A stretch of 64,000 nucleotides of DNA from Chryseobacterium pennipullorum (lineage in GTDB: Bacteria; Bacteroidota; Bacteroidia; Flavobacteriales; Weeksellaceae), in contig NZ_QNVV01000001.1 of the NCBI RefSeq assembly GCF_003384725.1, forward strand, positions 62,001-126,000, given 5' to 3'. Positions 18,600 through 28,146 of this stretch are shown in pieces (the first letter of the stretch is position 1; every line of letters starts with the position of its first letter). A model generated the notes under the pieces. It ran no database searches. It saw nothing but the letters and a program-made list of their open reading frames with translations, and was not told where the DNA came from. A program made the translations under genes and the position numbers.

Positions 18600-18837
18600 A
18601 TTTACTAAAGTGCCAAAATACAAAAAAAAACACATTTTCAAACCATCTGTCAGCAAACCCACCATTCTTCTTCCTAACAGTCATTAGTCTCAATAAAATA
18701 CCCGAGATATTATTTATTTATTAATAATTTATCTGTTATACTGATTATTTTGAAATACAATGGTAACAACTCTATCACTGATGATCACAATTTTTTATTC
18801 TTAAAATCACACTTTGGCAACAAACAGGTTAAAAAAA

Positions 18838-18861
18838 ATGCACTTTCAAATGAAAGTGCAT
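18838..18861 (-). terminator. terminator of the nucleoside permease gene
   Basis: Perfect 11-bp stem (ATGCACTTTCA/TGAAAGTGCAT), 2-base gap, followed on the minus strand by eight U. Confidence 0.85.
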
Positions 18862-18884
18862 TGATATGTTTTTTTCTCATTGCT

Positions 18885-20267
18885 TTAGTGACTCACTGAG
18901 GATACATCTTCAGGCTTGTGCTTATGTCTGAACAGTAATGCAAAGAATATAGCCAGCACCAACGCGTAAATAGCGAAAGAAAGCCATATCTGCTGCCAGT
19001 CTTTTACCAAAACAATAGAAGAAAGGGTTCCGTCGGAATTGACGGCTGCATTAAAGCTATTTTTCAAAATTTCCAGGAAGGTAGGATTATCGGGTGTTGT
19101 TTCCAGATAGGCAGACAGATCTGTAGCCGTCGTAAATTTATGGGTAAAGAATTTATCAATAGCCCAGCCTGCGATATAACTGCCAAAAACGGCTCCAAAA
19201 CCATTCGTCATCATCATAAACAAACCTTGTGCGGAAGACCTGATTTTCTTATCGGTCGTAGTCTCCACAAAAAGTGAACCTGAGATATTAAAGAAGTCAA
19301 ACGCCATCCCGTACACGATACACGAAAGGATGATCAATGACAGCCCAAACCCATCCGGAACTCCATAGGCAAAGAAACCGAATCTTAGCACCCATGCCAG
19401 CATGGACATCAGCATTACTTTTTTGATTCCAAACTTTTTCAGGAAGAAAGGAATTGCCAGAATAAATAAGGTTTCTGAAACCTGAGAAATTGACATAATG
19501 ATCGTAGATCTCTGTACTACGAATGAATCTGCATATTTCGGAAAATGGGCAAATTCACTTAGGAATACGTCTCCGTAAGCATTGGTCAGCTGAAGAGCCG
19601 CTCCCAAAAGCATAGAGAATAAGAAGAACAATGCCATTTTATAGCTTCCAAAAAGCTTAAATGCATTAAGCCCTAACTGCTCAGATAACGGTGCGTCTTT
19701 GTCGATCAGCTTTTGTGGCGGGCATTTTGGTAAGGTAAGGGCATAGATCCCTAAAAATATGGCTACCGCCCCTCCGATATAGAACTGCCCTTCTGTGGCT
19801 TTGTTACCACTAAGATTGGTAATCCACATCGCCACGATGAAACCAATGGTTCCCCATACACGGATTGGAGGAAAATCTTTTACTACATCCAGATTGTTAT
19901 TTTTCAGAATGGTGTAGGAAATGGAATTGGCCAGGGCAATTGTAGGCATATAAAAACACATGGCAACAAGCATCACAGAAAAGAATGAATTCGGATCTGC
20001 AGAATGAGGCAATATGAAAAGAATAACTCCGTAAAGGATGTGTAATACTGAAAATATGCGCTCAGCATTGACCCATCGGTCAGCAATAATTCCAGTAATG
20101 GTAGGCATAAAAATGGAAGCAATTCCCATGGTTCCGAAAACAGCTCCAAACTGAGTTCCCTCCCAGTGTTTTGTGCCAAACCAGAAGTTTGCCATCGTAA
20201 TCAGCCATGCCCCCCAGACGAAAAACTGGAGAAAGCTGAGGATGGTCAGTCGTAATTTTAAATTCAT
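18885..20267 (-). CDS. NupG-like nucleoside:H+ symporter (MFS)
   Basis: 460 residues, about 12 membrane segments. The N-terminal FLQFFVWGAWLITMANFW and the GIIADRWVNAERI loop after TM2 are typical of the nucleoside:proton symporter family (NupG/XapB), as is VRVWGTIGFI in the centre. It likely imports nucleosides. It follows the bifunctional-nuclease-domain gene by 21 bases and may share its transcript. Confidence 0.82.
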   Translation of the reverse strand: MNLKLRLTILSFLQFFVWGAWLITMANFWFGTKHWEGTQFGAVFGTMGIASIFMPTITGIIADRWVNAERIFSVLHILYGVILFILPHSADPNSFFSVMLVAMCFYMPTIALANSISYTILKNNNLDVVKDFPPIRVWGTIGFIVAMWITNLSGNKATEGQFYIGGAVAIFLGIYALTLPKCPPQKLIDKDAPLSEQLGLNAFKLFGSYKMALFFLFSMLLGAALQLTNAYGDVFLSEFAHFPKYADSFVVQRSTIIMSISQVSETLFILAIPFFLKKFGIKKVMLMSMLAWVLRFGFFAYGVPDGFGLSLIILSCIVYGMAFDFFNISGSLFVETTTDKKIRSSAQGLFMMMTNGFGAVFGSYIAGWAIDKFFTHKFTTATDLSAYLETTPDNPTFLEILKNSFNAAVNSDGTLSSIVLVKDWQQIWLSFAIYALVLAIFFALLFRHKHKPEDVSSVSH

Positions 20268-20288
20268 AGTTTATATAAAGTATCTCTT

Positions 20289-20888
20289 TTAGTCAATTTT
20301 CTTTTTCCTCCTCTTGATTTCTTCCTGAATTTCAAGGGCGGTATCATAATCTTCTTCTTTAACGGCATCATCCAGAAGCTTCTGAAGTTCTTCCATTGAA
20401 AGGGATTTCAGGTTATCTTCAGTCTGTACGGTCTCTGAGAAAGACTGTTCTTCTTTTGAAACATCTTCAAGCTCCAACAGAATACCGGCTTCATTAAGGA
20501 CCTGCTGTGTGGTAAAAATAGGTGCGTCGAATCTTACAGCCATCGCAACGGCATCTGAAGTTCTCGCATCAAGAATCAATTCTTCTTCAGTTTCCTTGTT
20601 TTTAAAGTTAATATTTGAGAAGAACACGCCGTCAACAATCTGATATATAATGACAGAAACCAACTCATAATTGGTAGAAACTATAAATTTTGTGAATAAG
20701 TCGTGGGTAAGGGGACGCGGTGGATGGATATCTTTTTCCAGTCCGAGAGAGATAGACTGTGCTTCGAAATTTCCTATAACAACAGGTAATTTTATGTGTG
20801 TTTCTTCATGCTCCAGTAACAATGCGTACGCCCCTGATTGAGTCTGGCTGTACGATATTCCGCGAATAATTAGCTGCTTATAATCCAT
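20289..20888 (-). CDS. bifunctional nuclease (BFN/DUF151) domain protein with UVR motif
   Basis: 199 residues. Residues 1-130 form the BFN/DUF151 domain (RGISYSQTQSGAYALLL, LPVVIGNFEAQSI, DARTSDAVAMAVRFDAPIF). The C-terminus has a UvrB/UvrC-type helical hairpin, MEELQKLLDDAVKEEDYDTA. The BFN domain had nuclease activity in a plant homologue; the role in bacteria is unclear. A -7 element ends only 5 bases before the ATG, so its mRNA may be leaderless. Confidence 0.85.
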   Translation of the reverse strand: MDYKQLIIRGISYSQTQSGAYALLLEHEETHIKLPVVIGNFEAQSISLGLEKDIHPPRPLTHDLFTKFIVSTNYELVSVIIYQIVDGVFFSNINFKNKETEEELILDARTSDAVAMAVRFDAPIFTTQQVLNEAGILLELEDVSKEEQSFSETVQTEDNLKSLSMEELQKLLDDAVKEEDYDTALEIQEEIKRRKKKID

Positions 20889-20893
20889 AGCTA

Positions 20894-20901
20894 CAAATAT
20901 A
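20894..20901 (-). promoter_or_regulatory. -7 element directly in front of the BFN gene
   Basis: Minus-strand TATATTTG ends 5 bases before the ATG at 20888. This implies a very short or absent 5' leader. Confidence 0.5.
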
Positions 20902-20939
20902 GATTAATTTTTTGTTGTGATTTCACTTTTTTACGCAAA

Positions 20940-20969
20940 AATAAAAGCCCGGAAAGCCGAGCTTTTATT
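20940..20969 (-). terminator. terminator of etfBA
   Basis: AATAAAAGC/GCTTTTATT outer stem with an inner CGG/CCG pairing, between etfA and the BFN promoter. Confidence 0.6.
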
Positions 20970-21068
20970 GTATTGTTTATGATTATTAATCGTCAATAGT
21001 GAAATTTGCTGTGAAGATAAATTTCTAAACCAACAAGCAAAACGTATTGACTACTGCCGATTCATTTT

Positions 21069-22016
21069 TTATCCTTTTATCGCTTTGATCTTTTCTGTCA
21101 ATGCAGGAATAATCTGGAAGGCATCTCCCACTACTCCGTAATCTGCTGACTTGAAGAATGGTGCTTCGGCATCGTTGTTAATAACTACGATTGTTTTTGA
21201 AGAGTTGACTCCGGCAAGGTGCTGGATTGCTCCTGAAATCCCTACTGCAATGTAAAGATTAGGGGCGATAGCTTTACCTGTCTGTCCTACGTGTTCTGTG
21301 TGAGGTCTCCATCCGATGTCTGAAACCGGCTTAGAACATGCTGTAGCAGCTCCTAAAACATTAGCCAGATCTTCAATCATTCCCCAGTTTTCAGGTCCTT
21401 TCATACCTCTACCTGCAGAAACAACTACTTCAGCCTCCTTAAGGTCCAGTTTACCAGAACTCTGCTCGTGAGAGATCACTTTTGTATCTTCGTTTGCAAC
21501 GGAAAGATTTTTAATTTCTTCCGATCCTGATACTGCGTTTTCTTTTACTCCGAAAGCATTCTGAGAAACCGTAATAATAACTCCGTTTCCTTCAGCTTTA
21601 GCATGCATAAAACCTTTTCCTGAGAACGCTTTTCTTTTCACCTGGAAAGGAGAAAGGCTTTCCGGAGCTTCCAGAACATTGGTAATTAAAGAATAATTTT
21701 TCATCACTGCCAACATGGGAGCAATAGAAGAAGCATCTGTAGTGTGAGGGAAAACAATAAGGTTTCCGTCTGCCACTTCGCTTACAGCCTGCGCAAATGC
21801 TTTTGCTGAAAAGTTTTTAAGACCTTCGTCTTTGATATTGATAACGTTTGACGCTCCATATTTGTATAATAAATCTGAAGAATCGGTAGGATTTACAGAG
21901 ATTGCCGTAACGGTATCTCCAGCTTTGTCTGCTACTGCTTTTGCATAAGACACTGCTTCGAAAGCTGCTTTTTTGTAAACTCCATTTATATTTTCTGCGT
22001 ATACGAATACTGCCAT
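21069..22016 (-). CDS. etfA: electron transfer flavoprotein alpha subunit
   Basis: 315 residues. The C-terminal FAD domain shows [15 protein letters not shown] (about 199-213), the ARG-type flavin loop, followed by [13 protein letters not shown] and [11 protein letters not shown], all signatures of EtfA. It carries electrons from acyl-CoA dehydrogenases to the ETF:quinone oxidoreductase. It follows etfB by 41 bases in an operon that ends at the 20940 terminator. Confidence 0.96.
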   Translation of the reverse strand: MAVFVYAENINGVYKKAAFEAVSYAKAVADKAGDTVTAISVNPTDSSDLLYKYGASNVINIKDEGLKNFSAKAFAQAVSEVADGNLIVFPHTTDASSIAPMLAVMKNYSLITNVLEAPESLSPFQVKRKAFSGKGFMHAKAEGNGVIITVSQNAFGVKENAVSGSEEIKNLSVANEDTKVISHEQSSGKLDLKEAEVVVSAGRGMKGPENWGMIEDLANVLGAATACSKPVSDIGWRPHTEHVGQTGKAIAPNLYIAVGISGAIQHLAGVNSSKTIVVINNDAEAPFFKSADYGVVGDAFQIIPALTEKIKAIKG

Positions 22017-22057
22017 TTTTTTTAAATTTAAAGATTAAAAATTAAAGAATTAAAAGA

Positions 22058-22804
22058 TTAGATTACTTTTGCTTCTTCGTGAAGTAATCTTACCAATTCA
22101 TCCAGATTGTCCGGAGAAACCATCTTTACAGCAGCTCTTGGCGGTACACTGTCATAAGATACTCCCTGAACTTTCACTTCGGAAGACGTAGGCTCTACAA
22201 CCTGTAAAGGTTTTGTTCTTGCAGACATTATCCCTCTCATGTTTGGAATGATAAGGTCTTTTTCGTCTACCAATCCTTTCTGTCCCGCAATAATTGCCGG
22301 CAATTTTACAGAAATCGTTTCTTTTCCGCCTTCGATTTCTCTTACGGCAGTAGCTTCGCTTCCGTTTACATCCAATCCTACGGATGCATTAACGAATGGC
22401 TGGTTCAGTAGCTGAGCTACCATTCCCGGAACAGACCCACCATTATAATCGATAGATTCTTTACCACAAAGGATCAAATCATATCCTCCGTTTTGTGCTA
22501 CTGCAGCAATTTCTTTTGCTGTAGAATAGCTATCTTTAGGGTCTAAATTTACTCTTACTGCATCATTAGCACCAATAGCTAATGCTTTTCTGATCACAGG
22601 CTCTGTAGCAGCATCTCCTACATTGAGTACTGTTACGGTAGCTCCCTGAGATTCCTGAAGTTTGATTGCTTTGGTCAACGCAAATTCGTCTAGCGGATTG
22701 ATTACCCACTGAATTCCGTTTTTGTCGAAAGCAGATTTATCTGCTGTAAAGTTAATCTTGGAAGTAGTATCCGGAACACTACTAATGCAAACTAATATTT
22801 TCAT
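22058..22804 (-). CDS. etfB: electron transfer flavoprotein beta subunit
   Basis: 248 residues. Shows the EtfB AMP-binding region: VINPLDEFALTKAIKLQE near 35-52, and DLILCGKESIDYNGGSVP (about 109-126). It forms the heterodimer with EtfA. The palindrome at 22835-22854 lies 31 bases upstream of the ATG, similar to one upstream of the thiolase gene. Confidence 0.96.
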   Translation of the reverse strand: MKILVCISSVPDTTSKINFTADKSAFDKNGIQWVINPLDEFALTKAIKLQESQGATVTVLNVGDAATEPVIRKALAIGANDAVRVNLDPKDSYSTAKEIAAVAQNGGYDLILCGKESIDYNGGSVPGMVAQLLNQPFVNASVGLDVNGSEATAVREIEGGKETISVKLPAIIAGQKGLVDEKDLIIPNMRGIMSARTKPLQVVEPTSSEVKVQGVSYDSVPPRAAVKMVSPDNLDELVRLLHEEAKVI

Positions 22805-22834
22805 ATGTTGTTCTTAATTTTTTTATTTGATCAT

Positions 22835-22854
22835 ATGTAACCTTACGGTTTCAT
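22835..22854. promoter_or_regulatory. palindromic operator candidate upstream of etfB
   Basis: ATGTAACC-TTAC-GGTTTCAT: 8-bp arms with one mismatch. Its GGTTTCAT half is identical to one half of the thiolase-upstream palindrome. Confidence 0.45.
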
Positions 22855-23004
22855 GTGTACTATTTTATTTTTATCTCTTTCAAGTACAAAATCCTGACGG
22901 TTTTTGGAGAGATTTTGTTTGAATTAATTTTTGCTAATATAAATAAAAAATATATTATGCATGCATAATACTTACTAAATTATTATTCAATACATTAGAA
23001 GTAT

Positions 23005-23712
23005 TTACTTCGCTGGCTGCGTCGCTCTAAACTCTATTTTACTGGGCAAAACCCTTGGATTCATCTTTAAAATATCCAATATCAGATTCCCCATATCTTC
23101 CGGTTGGATCTTCCAGCTGTCTTTTTCTGAAGGAACATTTCCATTGAAATGAGTGGCTACCGATCCTGGCATAATGACTGTAGATTTGATGTTGTATTTT
23201 CTTAAATCGATCATGGCAGCCTGCGTAAATCCTACTACACCAAACTTAGAGGCATTGTAGCCGGCACCATTCTCAAAGAAATTAGCTCCTGCAAGACTGG
23301 AAACCGTGATATAATACCCTTCCGTCTTTTTCAACTGTTCTACGGAAGCTTTTAAGGTATAGAAAACACCGGTTAAATTGGTTTCAATCATATCATTCCA
23401 TTCTTCTGCAGTAAGCATATCTACGGGCTTGAAAATTCCTAACCCGGCATTGGCGATCACAAAATCCAGCCTTCCGAACTTCTCAGTAATATTTTGTACA
23501 GCCTGTTCTTCACTTTCGAGGCTTCTTACGTCAGAAACGATTCCCAAAACATTCGGAGCATACTGTTTCAGATCTTGTTCTGCTTTCTCCACATCATCTT
23601 TCTTTCTTCCGGAAAATGCCACTGAGACTCCATTTTGAAGCAAGATTTTAGCAATTCCGAAACCGATGCCTTTTGTTCCGCCTGTGATATAAGCGACTTT
23701 ATTTTCTATCAT
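23005..23712 (-). CDS. short-chain dehydrogenase/reductase
   Basis: 235 residues, classical SDR. NAD(P)-binding TGGTKGIG at 10-17, NAG at 88-90, N112, S138/139, and catalytic Y152-x3-K156 in YNASK. Arg36/Lys37 after beta-2 hint at NADPH. The substrate is unknown; similarity to 3-oxoacyl-ACP reductases is only at family level. The T9SS cargo gene downstream has its own terminator at 23744-23767 and own promoter. Confidence 0.88.
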   Translation of the reverse strand: MIENKVAYITGGTKGIGFGIAKILLQNGVSVAFSGRKKDDVEKAEQDLKQYAPNVLGIVSDVRSLESEEQAVQNITEKFGRLDFVIANAGLGIFKPVDMLTAEEWNDMIETNLTGVFYTLKASVEQLKKTEGYYITVSSLAGANFFENGAGYNASKFGVVGFTQAAMIDLRKYNIKSTVIMPGSVATHFNGNVPSEKDSWKIQPEDMGNLILDILKMNPRVLPSKIEFRATQPAK

Positions 23713-23743
23713 AATGTATAGATTTAAGTTCTTAAAAATAACA

Positions 23744-23767
23744 AAAACGCCCCAATTGGAGCGTTTT
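23744..23767 (-). terminator. terminator of the T9SS cargo gene
   Basis: AAAACGC/GCGTTTT outer stem with an inner CCAATTGG palindrome, 24 bases after the stop, then U on the minus strand. Confidence 0.65.
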
Positions 23768-23790
23768 ATTATGCTAACATTTATCAGTAA

Positions 23791-25524
23791 TTATTTTTTG
23801 ACAAATCTTTGTGAAGTTTTTCCTTCTTTTGTCTCAATGTTGATGAGATAGTTTCCTGAAGGCAGGCTTCTTATATCTACCTTGTTACCGTCCAGTTTTA
23901 CCTGTATCATTCTTCCTGAGATATCTGTAACAGATACGTTTATGATCTCTGAAGAAGTTATGATATTCAGAACATCTGAAGCCGGATTCGGGAACAGCTG
24001 CACTTTTTTAGCAAACAGATCTTTTTTATCTGTCTGAGCTTTAGGTGCTGTTCTCAGATTGAGCAACATATTATTTTTTGAATTTTTATTTCTTGCTTCA
24101 ACTTCTCCACCGGAACATTTACAATCTTCAATCTTTGCCAGATAGTTGGATCCATTCTGAATATAAGTATCCGGAAGAAGACTGATGCTTGTCCCGGCCT
24201 TCATGGTAATATCCTGTGTGGAATTCACCTGATAGTTCTGCTGGGCTGTAATCGTGCTGCTTGCATGGTAGGTATATGGGGCAGTGTGGGTATCTGGTGC
24301 TGTCAGATCATAAGACGCCACACATGATCCTACCCTTCTCGAAAGCTTTGGAAGCAGCTGAGGAAGGTTATTGGTAGAACCTACATAGATGAATGCACTT
24401 GGCTGAGTCATCGCGTTAAGGTTGATAGAGCTCTGTCCATAAACATCAGGATTAATGATCTGGCTCAAGCTGCCCCCATTGTTATATCCAACCATATGAA
24501 AATAAATATCCCCTTTTGTATTCCTTTGAATGGTGCTAGGTCCTCCTACACCATTGGTTCCTGACATTCCGTTGTAAATCGGAGTATAAACGATGTTGGA
24601 ATTGTTAGAATTCGGGAGGTCTATAGCGTAAAATGTTGTCGTATTGCTGGTCAGATCATAACCGCTTACATACAGTATATTTGCATATTGATTGAATTCT
24701 GCATAGGTCGCTGATGTGCTGGCAATAGATAAGTTATAATCTGTCGTCAGCGATCCCGAAAGGTTATCAAAAGAGCGTACCATTCCTTCGTTTTCTTTCA
24801 GGCTTGGATTGGAATTGGTGATACACAGCAAGTGTGAATAGTTACAGGAATCACCTACTTCCGGTGAAGCTTTGATCGAAATCCCATCATAGGAGGTAAA
24901 AAATCCTGAGGTATTCAGATCGGTTACTACAGGAGTAGTGCTCAGTCCTGAACCACTTAAACGGTAGGCATATAATTTTAACCCGTTGGTCACCAAAACC
25001 CAGTACGAACTGCCATCTCCATGAGGAACAACCGTTACTCCGCGTGCATTACTGATTTCATTTCCCTGTCCGTCCAGAAGCGGAACTTTTTTCTGGTTCT
25101 GGACAACATCACCTAATGGCTGACCATTAGATCCGTTGCTGCCTAAAGACATATCCACTACAGAATAGCGAACAACATTACCAGCTACCCAGGTGGTTGT
25201 AAAAATGTAGTACAAATTAGGATTGGTGGGATGTTTTACGGTAGCCGTCTGAAGCCCGTCCTGATCAATATCACCGTTGGGCATCTCCTGGTTTTGTCTG
25301 TTCCAGACTTTCCCTCCGCTGCTGTAGAATAGCAGCTTTCCACCACTATCGCTTACGGTCGCTGAGGAATTCAGGCTGGTCATATCACTGCCATTCACAA
25401 ACTGAGGAGTACTTCCAGAGAAATTAATGGCTATCTGGTAGCCGAAGTACCAGTTGTTATTTTCTCCCTGAGCATAGCCCCATAAGGACATGGCGAGGAG
25501 CATTGTAGAAAAAAGCTTTTTCAT
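23791..25524 (-). CDS. secreted protein with T9SS type A sorting domain
   Basis: 577 residues. Signal peptide ending at about residue 19 (WGYAQ). The body (20-400) is a beta-propeller-like repeat region with statements such as LLFYSSGGKVWNRQNQEM and GNVVRYSVVDMSLG, seen in flavobacterial surface proteins that carry no known enzyme motif. The C-terminus (about 505-577) is a type A sorting domain: LFPNPASDVLNI, VTDISGRMIQ, LPSGNYLINI and the final KK. Such domains direct secretion through the type IX system and surface attachment. It follows the tail-fibre-like gene by 23 bases. Confidence 0.88.
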   Translation of the reverse strand: MKKLFSTMLLAMSLWGYAQGENNNWYFGYQIAINFSGSTPQFVNGSDMTSLNSSATVSDSGGKLLFYSSGGKVWNRQNQEMPNGDIDQDGLQTATVKHPTNPNLYYIFTTTWVAGNVVRYSVVDMSLGSNGSNGQPLGDVVQNQKKVPLLDGQGNEISNARGVTVVPHGDGSSYWVLVTNGLKLYAYRLSGSGLSTTPVVTDLNTSGFFTSYDGISIKASPEVGDSCNYSHLLCITNSNPSLKENEGMVRSFDNLSGSLTTDYNLSIASTSATYAEFNQYANILYVSGYDLTSNTTTFYAIDLPNSNNSNIVYTPIYNGMSGTNGVGGPSTIQRNTKGDIYFHMVGYNNGGSLSQIINPDVYGQSSINLNAMTQPSAFIYVGSTNNLPQLLPKLSRRVGSCVASYDLTAPDTHTAPYTYHASSTITAQQNYQVNSTQDITMKAGTSISLLPDTYIQNGSNYLAKIEDCKCSGGEVEARNKNSKNNMLLNLRTAPKAQTDKKDLFAKKVQLFPNPASDVLNIITSSEIINVSVTDISGRMIQVKLDGNKVDIRSLPSGNYLINIETKEGKTSQRFVKK

Positions 25525-25547
25525 AAATAATGTGAGTTTAGAATTAT

Positions 25548-26294
25548 TTATTTCACTTTTTTCTCAAGCATTTCCAGACGTTTGCTCTGTTCATCCATTT
25601 TTTCCTGCTGCTGCAACGTATACAGGGTAAGTTCTTCAATTTTTTTCAGAAGAAGGATATTCATTTCTTTAAGCTCTATTCCGTTCTTGATCGCTTCCTC
25701 AGTAGTAGGAACTTCCGGTAAATGCCCATTATCATTGATAAAGGATTTCAGCTCCTTCAAAGGCATCAGTTGATAATCTTTGGCAAAGACATAGTCTGCC
25801 CAGCCATTGTTAGCTGCAATTTCAACTTTTACTTTCTCAGTTTTGATTCCGTTTCTGACAAAAAGCATATAATCATCACAGCCAACACAGTTAACGGCAT
25901 TGGTTCCGATCCCTACTCTCGAAGTGGATGAAACGAAGAAAACTTTACTTTGATCCGGAACACTTCCATCCAGATTGATGTATTCATGCGAAGGATAAAT
26001 ATAAAGACCATCTGTCCCTGAAATGCTGGACATATTGATCACATTTTCCACAGTAAAATAGGAGTTTACATAACTTCCCCTGTTAGGAATACGGTATCCA
26101 AAATTGATTTTTCCATCTACCATTCTCAGGTTTCCTTTGCCTATGGTAACTTTATCATAAGACTGTGCAGTTCCCACGCTTACGGCCCCCACTCTGTTGA
26201 TAGGATCTGAAGTTGTATTGTTTCCGGTCCATTGTTGCGAAAATAAAGAGTTGGCACACAGAAGTGCGAATAAAATTGCAGTTGTTTTTTTCAT
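25548..26294 (-). CDS. exported tail-fibre-like protein
   Basis: 248 residues from the ATG at 26294. The frame stays open upstream to 26597, but a full promoter (26319-26348) and the preceding gene's terminator lie in that extension, so the ATG is taken as start. Signal peptide MKKTTAILFALLCANSLFSQ. The middle resembles Bacteroidota proteins annotated as tail fibre (VTIGKGNLRMVDGKINFG, SRVGIGTNAVNCVGCDDYMLFVRNG); the end has LKELKSFINDNGHLPEVPT followed by a coiled coil. In such pairs the protein is exported and may act with the T9SS cargo gene after it; this is inference. Confidence 0.7.
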   Translation of the reverse strand: MKKTTAILFALLCANSLFSQQWTGNNTTSDPINRVGAVSVGTAQSYDKVTIGKGNLRMVDGKINFGYRIPNRGSYVNSYFTVENVINMSSISGTDGLYIYPSHEYINLDGSVPDQSKVFFVSSTSRVGIGTNAVNCVGCDDYMLFVRNGIKTEKVKVEIAANNGWADYVFAKDYQLMPLKELKSFINDNGHLPEVPTTEEAIKNGIELKEMNILLLKKIEELTLYTLQQQEKMDEQSKRLEMLEKKVK

Positions 26295-26318
26295 GTTATT
26301 AATTTTTTTATTGAAAGC

Positions 26319-26348
26319 CAAAAATATTAATAATATTTCAATACACAA
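26319..26348 (-). promoter_or_regulatory. promoter of the tail-fibre-like/T9SS cargo pair
   Basis: Minus strand: TTG (26346-26348), 19 bases, TATTTTTG (26319-26326), 24 bases before the ATG. It decides the start at 26294. Confidence 0.65.
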
Positions 26349-26544
26349 GACCGTTAAGTAAAAAAAACACCCAATAATACGTGTTTTGATATTAAATTTA
26401 AATATTTGTTTTAAAATGATTGCGATCGTCAGAAAAAAACACATTTGTTGGAAACCAGATGATGCAGCTATTGAATGCGTCAACACTAGTCCCATTTTAT
26501 AAATCCAAATAAAAATAGCCCAACATCCCCAGATAAATGAAAAA

Positions 26545-26582
26545 ACAAATAAGGTATTTCTTATCAGAAACACCTTATTTGT
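26545..26582 (-). terminator. terminator of the M20 dipeptidase gene
   Basis: Perfect 11-bp stem (ACAAATAAGGT/ACCTTATTTGT), 16-base loop, then five to six U on the minus strand, 15 bases after the stop. Confidence 0.8.
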
Positions 26583-26597
26583 TATCATATTTTCCAA

Positions 26598-27977
26598 TTA
26601 TTTGGAATAGTTCTCAAAGAATAGCGGGATACTTTCAATTCCTTTGTAAAAATTGAATAATCCATAATGTTCATTTGGAGAGTGGATAGCGTCGGAATCC
26701 AAACCAAAGCCCATCAGAACAGATTTAGCCCCCAGAACTTTTTCAAACATAGACGTAATAGGAATACTTCCTCCACTTCTGTATGGCAGTACTTCTTTAC
26801 CGAAGGCTGTTTCCATAGCCTCTTTAGCGGCTAAAAACTCTTTGGTATCACTTTGCAGAACGTAAGGCATTCCTCCATGGTGAGGCGTCACTTTTACTTT
26901 TACAGTATCCGGTGCAATCTTTTCGAAATATCTTGTAAATTTCTCAGTGATTTCCTCCGGAGTCTGATAAGGAACCAGTCGCATGGAAATTTTAGCAAAC
27001 GCTTTGGAAGGAATAACTGTTTTAGCACCTTCTCCTGTATATCCTCCCCAGATTCCATTACAATCCAATGTAGGACGGATGGATGCTCTTTCCAGCGTTG
27101 TATAGCCTTTTTCTCCTTCCACTCCGCTCAGTCCGATTGATTTTTTGAATTCTTCAGGATTATCCTTCAGCTTATTCATTTCTGTTCTGTCTGCATCAGA
27201 TACAATCTCCACATTATCGTAGAAACCGTCAATCGTGATATGCCCGTCATCATCAATCATTTTGGCAATCATTCTGGAAAGCACATGAATAGGGTTTGGA
27301 ACCGCCCCGCCATAAAGTCCTGAATGCAGGTCTCTGTTTGGTCCTTCTACCTCTACTTCCACATAGCTTAGCCCTCTAAGTCCTGTTGTAACGGTAGGCT
27401 GCTCGTTGCTGTAAATATGGGTGTCAGAGATCAGGATACAGTCACAAGACAATTTCTCTTTGTTTTCATTAACGAAATCCCCTAAGCTTACAGAGCCTAC
27501 TTCTTCTTCTCCTTCTAAAATAAATTTAACGTTGCAAGGAAGCGTATCGGTTCTCATCATGGCTTCGAAAGCTTTCAGATGCATGAAGAACTGTCCTTTG
27601 TCATCTGCTGCTCCTCTTGCGAAGATAGCCCCATCCGGATGAAGTTCGGTTTTCTCAATATAAGGTTCAAAAGGAGGTTTTCTCCAAAGTTCCAATGGAT
27701 CTGCTGGCTGAACGTCATAATGCCCATAGACCAATACGGTCGGCAGACTTTCATTAATTATTTTTTCTCCAAAAACAATTGGATACCCTTTTGTCTGGCA
27801 TACTTCTACGTTATCTGCTCCCGCGTTCCTAAGGTGCTGTGCACAAACCTCCGCACACTTTAATACGTCCTCTTTATAAGCCGGATCAGCAGAAATGGAA
27901 GGGATTCTCAATAACTCAAATAATTCATCCACGAAACGCTGCTTGTTTTCGTTAATGTAATTTAATGTCTCTTGCAT
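26598..27977 (-). CDS. M20-family dipeptidase
   Basis: 459 residues, cytoplasmic. Zinc-binding motifs of the M20 peptidases are visible: VLVYGHYDVQPADP near 82-95, ARGAADDKGQ near 120-129 with the metal-bridging Asp, and EGEEEVGS near 155-162 with the catalytic Glu. The dimerisation domain follows. The family cleaves dipeptides or N-acyl amino acids; the substrate is not evident. Confidence 0.9.
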   Translation of the reverse strand: MQETLNYINENKQRFVDELFELLRIPSISADPAYKEDVLKCAEVCAQHLRNAGADNVEVCQTKGYPIVFGEKIINESLPTVLVYGHYDVQPADPLELWRKPPFEPYIEKTELHPDGAIFARGAADDKGQFFMHLKAFEAMMRTDTLPCNVKFILEGEEEVGSVSLGDFVNENKEKLSCDCILISDTHIYSNEQPTVTTGLRGLSYVEVEVEGPNRDLHSGLYGGAVPNPIHVLSRMIAKMIDDDGHITIDGFYDNVEIVSDADRTEMNKLKDNPEEFKKSIGLSGVEGEKGYTTLERASIRPTLDCNGIWGGYTGEGAKTVIPSKAFAKISMRLVPYQTPEEITEKFTRYFEKIAPDTVKVKVTPHHGGMPYVLQSDTKEFLAAKEAMETAFGKEVLPYRSGGSIPITSMFEKVLGAKSVLMGFGLDSDAIHSPNEHYGLFNFYKGIESIPLFFENYSK

Positions 27978-28104
27978 TGTATAAATTTATTTTGTTAAAA
28001 TTAAAAAAAATGCTTGTCAGGGACAAGCAAAATACAGGATTTTCCTCACGTAATTGCTTATTCCCGGATGCTTACACAATCTTTCATTTTTTTCAATAAA
28101 AAAA

Positions 28105-28124
28105 TGCCCTGCAAAAACAGGGCA
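28105..28124 (-). terminator. terminator of the small lipoprotein gene
   Basis: TGCCCTG/CAGGGCA stem, six-base A-rich loop, then a run of U on the minus strand, 22 bases after the stop. Confidence 0.75.
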
Positions 28125-28146
28125 ATGGTATATTTTGTACTTATAA

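Noticed and set aside
26295-26597. A 100-codon hydrophobic frame in front of, and in frame with, the tail-fibre-like gene
   Set aside because: Its first codons are the dipeptidase terminator and its end contains a full promoter for the next gene; the gene has a good signal peptide at its own ATG.
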